Positions 1 to 5,994 of a stretch of 25,814 bases of DNA are shown piece by piece. The stretch's first letter is position 1; the number at the start of each line of letters is the position of its first letter. This stretch comes from DATBMA01 sp036555105 (GTDB lineage: Bacteria; Actinomycetota; Acidimicrobiia; Spongiisociales; ZC4RG35): assembly GCA_036555105.1 (NCBI GenBank), contig DATBMA010000101.1, positions 1 to 25,814 on the forward strand. Reading direction: 5' to 3'. The position numbers were made by a program, and so were the translations under genes. The notes under the pieces are model-generated. The model had not been told where the DNA came from, did not search any database, and saw nothing but the letters and a program-made list of their open reading frames with translations.

Positions 1-28
1 AACTCATCCCGGGCCGCTGACGAGGTTG

Positions 29-790
29 GCTGACTGGGCCGATGCAAAGACTCCCACCGGTGCTACGCACCAGCCTCCCCCAACGCTCGCTCCGCTCGCC
101 GGGGGAGGACACTCAGGAGTCCGCCGCCAGGTCCCAGGTAGCGGTATCCGTCCTTCGTTGAGGATTTGCTGCTCTCCACCTCGGCGCCACCTGCTACCTC
201 CCACATCCGTGGGGACACGTCCTCCCTTCGTCGAGGCTTCTCGACCAATCAATCCGTTCGGGAACCGGTTTTGCGAGGTTCGCTGACTGGGCCGAGACCA
301 AAGACCCCCACCGGTGCTACGCACCAGCCTCCCCCAACGCTCGCTCCGCTCGCCGGGGGAGGACATCAAGAGTCCGCCGCGGGGGCGGCACCTCCCCCAG
401 CGGGCGGCCCGACCCGTCCCACGGGTGCACGCATCCTTCGTTGAGGCTTCTCGACCAATCAGTCCGTTCGGGAGCCTGTTTGCGAGGGTGGCTGACTGGG
501 CCGAGACCAAAGACCCCCACCGGTGCTACGCACCAGCCTCCCCCAACGCTCGCTTCGCTCGCTGGGGGAGGACACTCAGGAGTGTGCTTCGCACCGGCCT
601 CCCCCAACGCTCGCTTCGCTCGCGGGGGAGGACACTCAGGAGTGTGCTACGCACCAGCCTCCCCCAACGCTCGCTTCGCTCGCTGGGGAGGACACTCAGG
701 AGTGTGCTACGCACAGGCCTCCGCCAGCGCTCGCTGCGCTCACTGGGGGAGAAGATATGGCCTCCGCTCGCCGGGGGAGGACATCAAGAG
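29..790. repeat. REP-like palindromic repeat array (no gene in 1-800)
   Basis: Repeated unit carries two inverted repeats. The first is GGTGCTACGCACC (59-71, 313-325, 522-534, and shorter or variant copies near 584-595, 644-655 and 704-714). The second is a longer hairpin with arms CCTCCCCC and GGGGGAGG (74-108, 328-362, 537-571, 598-631, 658-691, and a decayed copy at 718-751). A wider unit beginning GCTGACTGGGCC recurs at 29, 282 and 491. Copies 1 to 3 are separated by semi-unique sequence that shares a TCGACCAATC block at 241-250 and 451-460. The final fragment at 762-790 matches the right flank of the copy at 328-370 and not its immediate neighbour, which suggests recombination between copies. 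Open frames across the array follow the repeat and differ between copies, so they are judged non-coding. Nothing else is recognised in 1-800. Confidence 0.85.
571..751. repeat. Exact 60-bp tandem repeat, about three units
   Basis: The block beginning GACACTCAGGAGTGTGCT starts at 571, 631 and 691, an exact 60-base period. Each unit holds a small GTGC-TAC-GCAC hairpin and the larger CCTCCCCC/GGGGGAGG hairpin. Units differ by point changes, for example TTC instead of TAC near 588. The third unit is decayed at its right end. Units are directly adjacent with no spacers. Confidence 0.85.
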
Positions 791-800
791 CCCGCGTGGG

Positions 801-806
801 TAACGT
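801..806 (+). promoter_or_regulatory. -10 hexamer TAACGT, leaderless promoter
   Basis: TANNNT hexamer lies exactly 6 nt before the ATG at 813, and no Shine-Dalgarno sequence is present. The same spacing recurs at five other gene starts in the window. The matching -35 region would fall on the last fragment of the repeat array. Confidence 0.55.
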
Positions 807-812
807 CTTCCA

Positions 813-1163
813 ATGGCGCTCATCTTCGAGTGGGGTTTCTTCGTCGAGGCGGGAAGGGTCGATGAGTTCGAGGCCTGGCTTGGGCTGAACGAGGAGAAGC
901 TCGCCGCCGTTGCCCCCCCGCAGTATGAGTACCTCGGGACCTACGTGCCGCTATGGGCACCCGGTGGGAGAGGGGGCGACTTCCATCAGATCTGGCGTTA
1001 CGGGCACGCGCTCCGCTTCGACTTCCGCGACGCCGCCGCCAATACCGGGGGAGAGTTCACGGAGCTCGCCAGGCAGTACCTGTCGTTCGTAGATTCCTCC
1101 CGCGAGTCGGAGGAGACCTTTCGTTTGCATCGCTCCGTCACCGACGGTGATACCCCCGCCTGA
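813..1163 (+). CDS. Hypothetical protein, 116 aa
   Basis: I do not recognise this family with certainty. The 116-residue protein has no signal peptide or membrane segment and is probably cytosolic. It starts with a hydrophobic strand (MALIFEWGFF) followed by a helix (residues 13-33) and a second strand around YEYLGTYVPLW. This pattern would fit a small dimeric alpha/beta-barrel (NIPSNAP- or monooxygenase-like) fold, but that is a guess from predicted secondary structure. It is rich in aromatic residues (W8, W22, W48, W62). The ATG at 813 is supported by TAACGT placed 6 nt upstream. It is convergent with the TfoX-domain gene, with only 2 nt between the stop codons. It lies immediately downstream of the repeat array, so the array may contribute to its promoter region. 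Confidence 0.7.
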   Translation: MALIFEWGFFVEAGRVDEFEAWLGLNEEKLAAVAPPQYEYLGTYVPLWAPGGRGGDFHQIWRYGHALRFDFRDAAANTGGEFTELARQYLSFVDSSRESEETFRLHRSVTDGDTPA

Positions 1164-1165
1164 AC

Positions 1166-1522
1166 TCACTTCTTCTTTGGAGGCAGCGAGTGGGCGTACG
1201 CCAAGGATCGGGCGACCCATTCCTCGGTGAGCTTCGGCCTCTTGCGCCAGGCGGCGGGGAGGACCACGTACTCCTTCATCGCCCGTCCTTTGACCGGCTC
1301 GAACGGCGACGTCCCGGCGATACCCAAGAGCCGTTCCCGCTCATCGGCGCCAAGCCGCACCGCCACGTCAGGACCGAAGAGGCACAGGAACATCTGACCG
1401 TTAGCGAAGGCGGCGACGTTGCCGAACATAGGACGGCGCGTCACTCCTTCCGCCGTGGGGATGATCGAGTCGAAGTACTCGAGGTCGGCGGGACCCGGCT
1501 TGGGAATGGATCCGGGCTCCAT
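1166..1522 (-). CDS. TfoX/Sxy N-terminal domain protein
   Basis: 118 residues matching a stand-alone TfoX N-terminal domain: a leading helix, then the RRPMFGNVAAFANGQMF segment typical of the family (MFG, then a strand ending in a glycine turn), a strand with the R-L-G pattern, and a C-terminal segment with YVVLPAAW. In enteric bacteria TfoX/Sxy regulates competence with CRP. Stand-alone short members such as this are widespread in actinobacteria and their role is unknown, so competence should not be assumed. The ATG at 1522 is chosen because TAGGCT lies 8 nt upstream. The frame stays open for another 455 codons upstream but only as a shadow of the GH1 gene. The protein ends in a lysine run (KKK). 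The gene is divergent from a small membrane protein gene 15 nt away. Confidence 0.85.
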   Translation of the reverse strand: MEPGSIPKPGPADLEYFDSIIPTAEGVTRRPMFGNVAAFANGQMFLCLFGPDVAVRLGADERERLLGIAGTSPFEPVKGRAMKEYVVLPAAWRKRPKLTEEWVARSLAYAHSLPPKKK

Positions 1523-1530
1523 GAGGCTTG

Positions 1531-1536
1531 AGCCTA
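1531..1536 (-). promoter_or_regulatory. -10 hexamer TAGGCT for the TfoX-domain gene
   Basis: On the minus strand TAGGCT ends 8 nt before the ATG at 1522. The 12-bp inverted repeat AGGCTTGAGCCT (1524-1535) overlaps it and sits between the two divergent starts, so it could also be an operator. That is inference from position only. Confidence 0.4.
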
Positions 1537-1537
1537 G

Positions 1538-1711
1538 GTGGGCAACAACCGCAGAACGCTTGCGATCCTGTTCGCCATCGGTGGGCTGGTGTGGATCGGG
1601 CAAGGGATCGGATTGATCCCCGGCAGCTTCATGACCGGTGACATCAGGTGGGCGATCGCCGGCGCGGTGTTGCTGGTGGTTGCGATCATCCTGGCGGTGC
1701 GCCGTCCCTAG
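1538..1711 (+). CDS. Small two-helix membrane protein, 57 aa
   Basis: A 57-residue protein starting at GTG 1538; an in-frame TAG directly precedes the start, so the frame cannot extend further. Two hydrophobic helices (about residues 8-28 and 38-54) flank a short loop with the motif GSFMTGD (29-35), and the protein ends in RRP. By the positive-inside rule both ends are likely cytoplasmic with the loop outside. Short membrane proteins with a WIGQG...P/KGSFMTGD pattern are, to my knowledge, common in Actinobacteria and Chloroflexi and have no assigned function. No ribosome binding site is evident. Its TAG stop (1709-1711) forms the first three bases of the presumed -10 hexamer of the following GH1 gene. 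Coding is supported by the amphipathic layout and clean hydrophobic blocks. Confidence 0.75.
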   Translation: MGNNRRTLAILFAIGGLVWIGQGIGLIPGSFMTGDIRWAIAGAVLLVVAIILAVRRP

Positions 1712-1714
1712 GCT
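1709..1714 (+). promoter_or_regulatory. -10 hexamer TAGGCT, leaderless promoter of GH1 gene
   Basis: TAGGCT lies exactly 6 nt before the GTG at 1721, and no Shine-Dalgarno sequence is present. Its first three bases are the stop codon of the preceding small gene. Confidence 0.55.
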
Positions 1715-1720
1715 CGCCGC

Positions 1721-3094
1721 GTGACCGGCTCGTTCCCTGAGGAGTTCCTGTTCGGCGCAGCGGCCTCGGCGTATCAGATCGAGGGGGGCGTCACCGATGG
1801 AGGTCGGGGACCGTCGATCTGGGACACGTTCTCGCATCAGCCAGGAAACACCCATCAGGGCGACTCCGGCGACGTCGCCGCCGACCACTTCCATCGCTTC
1901 CGCGAGGACGTGCAATTGATGAAGGACCTCGGCCTGCAGATGTACCGGTTCTCGATCTCGTGGCCAAGGGTGATGCCGGACGGGACCGGCCGGGTCAACC
2001 AGGAGGGCCTCGACTTCTACCGGGCCCTCGTCGAAGAGCTGCTGGCTGCAGGGATCGAGCCGATGGCCACCCTCTTCCACTGGGACCTGCCTCAGGCTCT
2101 TCAGGACGCGGGTGGCTGGCCCCAGCGGTCGGTCGCCGGCGCCTTTGCCGAATACGCCACCGTCGTTTACCGCGCCCTCGGTGACCGGGTTTCGTGGTGG
2201 TCGACGATCAATGAGCCATGGTGTGCGGCATTCCTCGGGCACGCTTCCGGGGTATATGCCCCTGGGGTCCGCGATCCGGCGGCCGCTTTCGCCGCTGCCC
2301 ACCACCTCCTCCTCGCACATGGCACCGCGGTTCAGGCGATGCGGGCCGAGGGCATTGGCCGCCACGGGATACCCCTCAATCCGGCCCCTGTCCGCCTCGG
2401 CCGCTCGGACGAGCCGGACGTTCTCAACGGGGCGAGAGTGATCGACGGGCTCCGCAACCGGCTCTGGCTCGACGCGATCCTGGCCGGCGCCTACCCGGCT
2501 GACGTGCTCGAGAATGCCTCCCGCTTCGGAGGGCTGCCGGTCGAGGAAGGTGACATGGCGGTGATCGCCGAGCCGCTCGACTGGCTCGGCATCAACTATT
2601 ACCACGACCTCACCGTCGACCGGGCCGGCTCCAGTGAGAGCCAGCTGGGGGGTGGAATGCACCCCGGAGCGGAGGCGGTCACCGAGGTGGTGGAGCCGGG
2701 ACCGCTCACCGACATGGGCTGGCCCCTGACCCCGACCGGGCTCTACGACCTGCTGGATGAGCTGCGCCTTCGCTATCCGGGATTGCCGCCCGTGATGATC
2801 TCGGAGAACGGCTGTGCCTACGACGACCCGTTCCAACCCGATGGGACCATCGTCGATCAGCGCCGGATCGATTACCTCGACGCACACCTCCGACAGGTGT
2901 TGCGGGCCCTCGAAGACGGGATCGACGTGCGCGGCTACCTGGTGTGGTCGATCCTCGACAACTTCGAATGGGCGGAGGGCTACAGCAAGCGTTTCGGGCT
3001 AGTGCACGTCGACTATGCCACCCAACGGCGCACGCCACGGGAGAGCGCGAGTTGGTACCGCTCCCTGATCGAGACCAGAGGACTATCCGGCTAA
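1721..3094 (+). CDS. bglB: Glycoside hydrolase family 1 beta-glucosidase
   Basis: 457 residues, the usual length for bacterial GH1 enzymes, which remove terminal beta-linked glucose or galactose from disaccharides and aryl glycosides with retention of configuration. The whole TIM-barrel family pattern is present: the N-terminal signature FLFGAAASAYQIEGG (residues 9-23), general acid/base Glu165 in STINEPW, nucleophile Glu362 in ISENG, and the sugar-binding FEWAEGYSKRFG segment (415-426). There is no signal peptide, so it acts in the cytoplasm on imported sugars. The GTG start at 1721 matches the family N-terminus and has a TANNNT element 6 nt upstream. No sugar transporter is adjacent. Exact substrate cannot be told from sequence: beta-glucosidase is most likely, but beta-galactosidase or beta-fucosidase activity is possible. 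Confidence 0.95.
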   Translation: MTGSFPEEFLFGAAASAYQIEGGVTDGGRGPSIWDTFSHQPGNTHQGDSGDVAADHFHRFREDVQLMKDLGLQMYRFSISWPRVMPDGTGRVNQEGLDFYRALVEELLAAGIEPMATLFHWDLPQALQDAGGWPQRSVAGAFAEYATVVYRALGDRVSWWSTINEPWCAAFLGHASGVYAPGVRDPAAAFAAAHHLLLAHGTAVQAMRAEGIGRHGIPLNPAPVRLGRSDEPDVLNGARVIDGLRNRLWLDAILAGAYPADVLENASRFGGLPVEEGDMAVIAEPLDWLGINYYHDLTVDRAGSSESQLGGGMHPGAEAVTEVVEPGPLTDMGWPLTPTGLYDLLDELRLRYPGLPPVMISENGCAYDDPFQPDGTIVDQRRIDYLDAHLRQVLRALEDGIDVRGYLVWSILDNFEWAEGYSKRFGLVHVDYATQRRTPRESASWYRSLIETRGLSG

Positions 3095-3108
3095 CGAGCG
3101 GGCCGATC

Positions 3109-3114
3109 TAGCGT
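3109..3114 (+). promoter_or_regulatory. -10 hexamer TAGCGT, leaderless promoter
   Basis: TAGCGT is followed by exactly 6 nt and the GTG at 3121, with no ribosome binding site. It lies in the 26-nt gap after the GH1 gene, so the hydrolase may have its own promoter. Confidence 0.5.
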
Positions 3115-3120
3115 GATGGT

Positions 3121-3990
3121 GTGAAGAAAGCTCTCGGATTGGTGGCGGTCCCGGTTGCGATCGGGGGAGCGGTATGGGCCGCTACCCGCCACCCGAACGT
3201 GCTCAGCCGCCTGCTGACCCCGCCCCGGATGCCGGTGGGACATAGACCGGAGGACTTCGGGCTCGAAGCGGAGACGGTCGAAATGCAGAGCGCCGCGGGC
3301 ACCAAGCTGCACGCCTGGTTCGTTGCCCGACCCGAGCCTGCCCCGGCGGTGCTGGTGATGCACGGCTGGAGCGGCAACTCGGGCTTCATGCTGCCGATCG
3401 GCCGCCCGCTCCACGACGCCGGCTTCCACGTCATGTTCCTCGACGGCAGGAGTCACGGCTTCAGCGAGTACGACCCGTTCACCGGGATGCCCAAGTTCGC
3501 CCAGGATGTCGAAACGGGCCTCGACTGGTTGGAAAACAGCCCGATCGTCACCTCGGTCGCCCTCCTCGGCCATTCCGCCGGGGCGAGCGCCGTCCTCCTG
3601 GCGGCGTCGCGGCGGCCGGAGGTGGGGGCGGTGGTCTCGGTCTCGGCGGTGGCCGATCCCCGCGACATGAAATGGGCCATCCTCCCCAAGCGGTGGCAGC
3701 AGTCATACGCGGAGCACATGATCCGCACCGCAGGGTTCGCGCACCTGGATGACCACATTCCGGTCTATCGAATCGGCGCGATCACCGCTCCGATCATGCT
3801 CATACACGGCGCACGAGACTTCGTGGTCGGCATCGAGCACTTTGAGAACCTCACGGCCGCCCGACCCGACGCAGAGACCCTCCTCCTGCCGGAGGCCGGG
3901 CATGCATCTCTGGAAGGCTTCATGCCGGCGGTGACCCCGGTGATCGGCTTCCTTCGCCGAAGCTTGCTGGCCGCCTCCTCCGAGGCCTGA
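3121..3990 (+). CDS. Membrane-anchored alpha/beta hydrolase
   Basis: 289 residues of alpha/beta-hydrolase fold. An N-terminal hydrophobic segment (about residues 4-21, after MKK) probably anchors it in the membrane or acts as an uncleaved signal. Catalytic elements are visible: oxyanion-hole region HGWSGN (81-86), nucleophile elbow GHSAG with Ser152, acid Asp233 in HGARDFV, and His261 in EAGHASL. The arrangement resembles the serine aminopeptidase/monoacylglycerol lipase-like (Hydrolase_4) and dienelactone-like families; substrate is unknown, with an ester or peptide most likely. GTG start at 3121 is supported by the leaderless -10. It converges with the DmdA-like gene, with only 5 nt between the two stop codons, inside a hairpin. 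Confidence 0.88.
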   Translation: MKKALGLVAVPVAIGGAVWAATRHPNVLSRLLTPPRMPVGHRPEDFGLEAETVEMQSAAGTKLHAWFVARPEPAPAVLVMHGWSGNSGFMLPIGRPLHDAGFHVMFLDGRSHGFSEYDPFTGMPKFAQDVETGLDWLENSPIVTSVALLGHSAGASAVLLAASRRPEVGAVVSVSAVADPRDMKWAILPKRWQQSYAEHMIRTAGFAHLDDHIPVYRIGAITAPIMLIHGARDFVVGIEHFENLTAARPDAETLLLPEAGHASLEGFMPAVTPVIGFLRRSLLAASSEA

Positions 3991-4002
3991 CCCGATCAGG
4001 CC
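3984..4002. terminator. Hairpin containing both convergent stop codons
   Basis: Perfect inverted repeat GGCCTGA-cccga-TCAGGCC (7-bp arms, 5-nt loop). The left arm ends with the TGA of the hydrolase gene and the right arm begins with the complement of the TGA of the minus-strand gene. A second CAGGCCTC at 4013-4020 can pair with GAGGCCTG at 3982-3989 as an alternative. There is no T-tract, so a bidirectional terminator role is inferred from position between convergent genes. Confidence 0.5.
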
Positions 4003-5174
4003 AGGCTGCCCGCAGGCCTCTTCTTCAGCGGATCCACGAAGGGGAGTGACGCGGTGGTGGCGTTGAAGTGGATCCCGTCCTCCGACTCGACGTCGAGCCG
4101 ATTGCCCGCTTCCGCCAGCTCGGTCGGCACCCAGGCATAGCCGATGTTGGTCTCGAGCCCCGGCGACCAGACCGCGTCCGTGACCCTGCCGACCTGCGCT
4201 CCGTCTCGAACGATTGGCCAGTACTCCGACAGCTCGGCCCGCAGGCGGTCACCCTCGAGGGTCACCCCCACGAGCTTGCGGTCGACCCCCTCCTGGCGGA
4301 GCCGTTCTAGAGCCTCCCTGCCCAGGTACTCCTGGGGCTGCTGCTCCACCAGCCGCTCCATGCCGGAGACGTGCAAGGGGGTGTCGCTCAAGCCGATGTC
4401 GGATCCGTAGTTGAAGATCCCGGCTTCGATCCGGCGCGCCTCACAAGGGGCAATGGGCCGGATGCCGTACTCCTGGCCGGCTGTGGCAACCAGGTCCCAG
4501 AGGTTGTCGCCCTGCCTGCGGTCGAGGAGGTTGATCTCGAAGCCTGGCACCGCGGTCCAGCCGGTGCGGCTGATGACCACCGGGATGCCCTGGATCTCGA
4601 ACTCGTCGAGCCAGTAGTACTTGATGTCGTAGATGGCTGGGCCCACCAGCTTCTCCAGGGTCTTGGCCGAGAGCGGTCCCTGCACCTGCATCGGATGTAC
4701 GTCTGGGTGGGTCACCTCGACGTCGTAGCCCGCCGCCGCCGCCACACCGAGGGCGTAGAGCCCGGCGTCGGAGTCGGCCAGCTGCATCCACCAGCGGTTC
4801 TCGGCGACGTGTAGCAACACCGGGTCGTTGACGATCCCACCGTCCGGGGCTGTGATCGGCATGTACTTGCCCTGTTTGACCGCGCACTTGGTGAGGTCAC
4901 GGCAGGTGATGGCGTCGACCAGGCGGTCGGCGTCCGGTCCGGCAACCTCCACCGTCCGCTCTACCCCGACGTCCCACATGGTCACCCCTTCGACCAGCGC
5001 CCAGTACTCGGTGTCGGGGTCGTCGTAGTACGCAGGCAGGTACATGTGGTTGTAGATGTCGAAGGCCGTCGCCCCCGCTGCCAGGGTGGAGCGGAAGAAC
5101 GGCGATTGCCGGTACCAGGGTCCGAAGTAGAGAGTGGTGCTCTTGTCGAGCATCTCGCTTCGCTCGTTGGCCAA
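3996..5174 (-). CDS. GcvT/DmdA-family folate-dependent methyl/aminomethyltransferase
   Basis: 392 residues of GcvT fold, using tetrahydrofolate to accept a one-carbon unit. Motifs follow the DMSP demethylase (DmdA) branch more than true GcvT: YNHMYLP (41-47), MWDVGVER (66-73, where GcvT has FDVSHM), GGIVNDPVLL (112-121), VQGPLSA (164-170), ISRTGWTAVPGFEI (201-214) and RRIEAGIFNYGSDI (247-260). DmdA moves a methyl group from dimethylsulfoniopropionate to THF; related proteins act on other methylated amines or sulfur compounds, so DMSP as substrate is inference. No dmdB, dmdC or dmdD and no other glycine-cleavage genes are nearby. The TTG start at 5174 is chosen because GGAGGG lies 4 nt upstream; an ATG at 5153 is an alternative. 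The gene is downstream of the membrane-anchored protein gene and may be co-transcribed with it. Confidence 0.85.
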   Translation of the reverse strand: MANERSEMLDKSTTLYFGPWYRQSPFFRSTLAAGATAFDIYNHMYLPAYYDDPDTEYWALVEGVTMWDVGVERTVEVAGPDADRLVDAITCRDLTKCAVKQGKYMPITAPDGGIVNDPVLLHVAENRWWMQLADSDAGLYALGVAAAAGYDVEVTHPDVHPMQVQGPLSAKTLEKLVGPAIYDIKYYWLDEFEIQGIPVVISRTGWTAVPGFEINLLDRRQGDNLWDLVATAGQEYGIRPIAPCEARRIEAGIFNYGSDIGLSDTPLHVSGMERLVEQQPQEYLGREALERLRQEGVDRKLVGVTLEGDRLRAELSEYWPIVRDGAQVGRVTDAVWSPGLETNIGYAWVPTELAEAGNRLDVESEDGIHFNATTASLPFVDPLKKRPAGSLA

Positions 5175-5178
5175 TCAG

Positions 5179-5184
5179 CCCTCC
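5179..5184 (-). promoter_or_regulatory. Ribosome binding site GGAGGG deciding a TTG start
   Basis: On the minus strand GGAGGG is followed by CTGA and the TTG at 5172-5174. The internal ATG at 5153 has only a poor GAGCGA-like site, so TTG is preferred. Confidence 0.65.
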
Positions 5185-5208
5185 GATGTCGGTTGCGGGA
5201 TGATCGTT

Positions 5209-5224
5209 GACCGGTAGCCCGGTC
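5209..5224 (-). terminator. Intergenic hairpin between two minus-strand genes
   Basis: Minus-strand GACCGG-gcta-CCGGTC, a 6-bp GC-rich stem with a tetraloop, starts about 9 nt after the stop of the upstream gene (5234). There is no U-tract. It may be a terminator, an attenuator or an mRNA-processing hairpin. Confidence 0.35.
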
Positions 5225-5233
5225 CGCAAGATT

Positions 5234-5923
5234 TCAGACCGAGCCCCTGGTGCAGGCGGCATCGCTGGCGGTGAAGAGCACGTCGACCCGGTCGCGGGCG
5301 CCATCGTCGGGGGCGGCTTCCTTGAAGGCCGCTTCAGCCTGGTTGAAGGTCTCCTCGATCGGATCCTGCGAGCCGGACACCTCGGTCGCCCAGGTGTCCC
5401 AGACCTGGGGGAGGGCGGCCAGGTCGGTCTCGACCTCGGCCAGCAGGGGTTCCACCGTCGAAAGGTGGTCGTCCCAGACCTGGTAGTGGGCGTGGATGGC
5501 ATTCCGAGCGGTGACGAGTCGTGGCTGAAACACCCTCACCGGCAGGTCCTCGAAGGCCTGGAGAGAAGTGGCGACGTGGTCGCCCAGCAGCCTGGTCTCT
5601 TCGGCCATCGTCAAGGCGTCGGCCTGGGCCATCTCCAGGTCCTGCTCCTGGATGACCGAGTTGACGAAGCAGTCGAGGGCCACGAAGTACGAGGTCCATA
5701 CAGGATCGCCCTCGGCCTGCTCAGTGGCGTCGACCAGTTGGTCGAAGGTGCTGCGGTAGAGGGCCCGGTTCCCGAAGAACAGGCCTCCCCCGATCAACAG
5801 CAGTCCGACCAGGACCGCGAGGATGATTAGCCAGACCTTCTTCGAGCTCTTCTCGATTTCGGGCTCGACGGGTGAGACCGGTGCGGCGTCTTCGGTCGGA
5901 GGGAGGGTGGGTTCGTCGGCCAT
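5234..5923 (-). CDS. Single-pass membrane-anchored protein of unknown function
   Basis: 229 residues that I do not recognise. The first 28 residues are acidic and proline-rich (PTLPPTEDAAPVSP) and probably cytoplasmic. They are followed by SSKK and one strong transmembrane helix (about residues 30-50). The remaining 175 residues are probably extracytoplasmic, largely helical, acidic, and contain two cysteines (near residues 84 and 224) that could form a disulfide bond. Frequent Trp and Asp in WDDHLSTVEP and WDTWATEV are notable. The ATG at 5923 has no ribosome binding site; a TAACCT hexamer lies 31 nt upstream on the minus strand and could be the -10 of a short leader. It is flanked by the aldehyde dehydrogenase-like gene (71 nt upstream) and the DmdA-like gene (59 nt downstream), all on the minus strand. 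Confidence 0.75.
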   Translation of the reverse strand: MADEPTLPPTEDAAPVSPVEPEIEKSSKKVWLIILAVLVGLLLIGGGLFFGNRALYRSTFDQLVDATEQAEGDPVWTSYFVALDCFVNSVIQEQDLEMAQADALTMAEETRLLGDHVATSLQAFEDLPVRVFQPRLVTARNAIHAHYQVWDDHLSTVEPLLAEVETDLAALPQVWDTWATEVSGSQDPIEETFNQAEAAFKEAAPDDGARDRVDVLFTASDAACTRGSV

Positions 5924-5994
5924 GGTGTGTGCTCGGGGGAGATTGGCAGCCCTTCGAGGTTATCGGTCGGAGGCGACCGGCCCTGAGCGCTCGA

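Noticed and set aside
571..751. Regular 60-bp repeats as a possible CRISPR array
   Set aside because: Units are directly adjacent with no unique spacers, and no cas genes are present.
4..865. Several overlapping open frames on both strands in the repeat region
   Set aside because: They translate the repeat unit, change frame between copies, and lack start signals; judged non-coding.
1523..2887. Minus-strand extension of the TfoX frame to 573 aa
   Set aside because: The added part is antisense to the well-supported GH1 gene and resembles no protein; only the last 118 residues are real.
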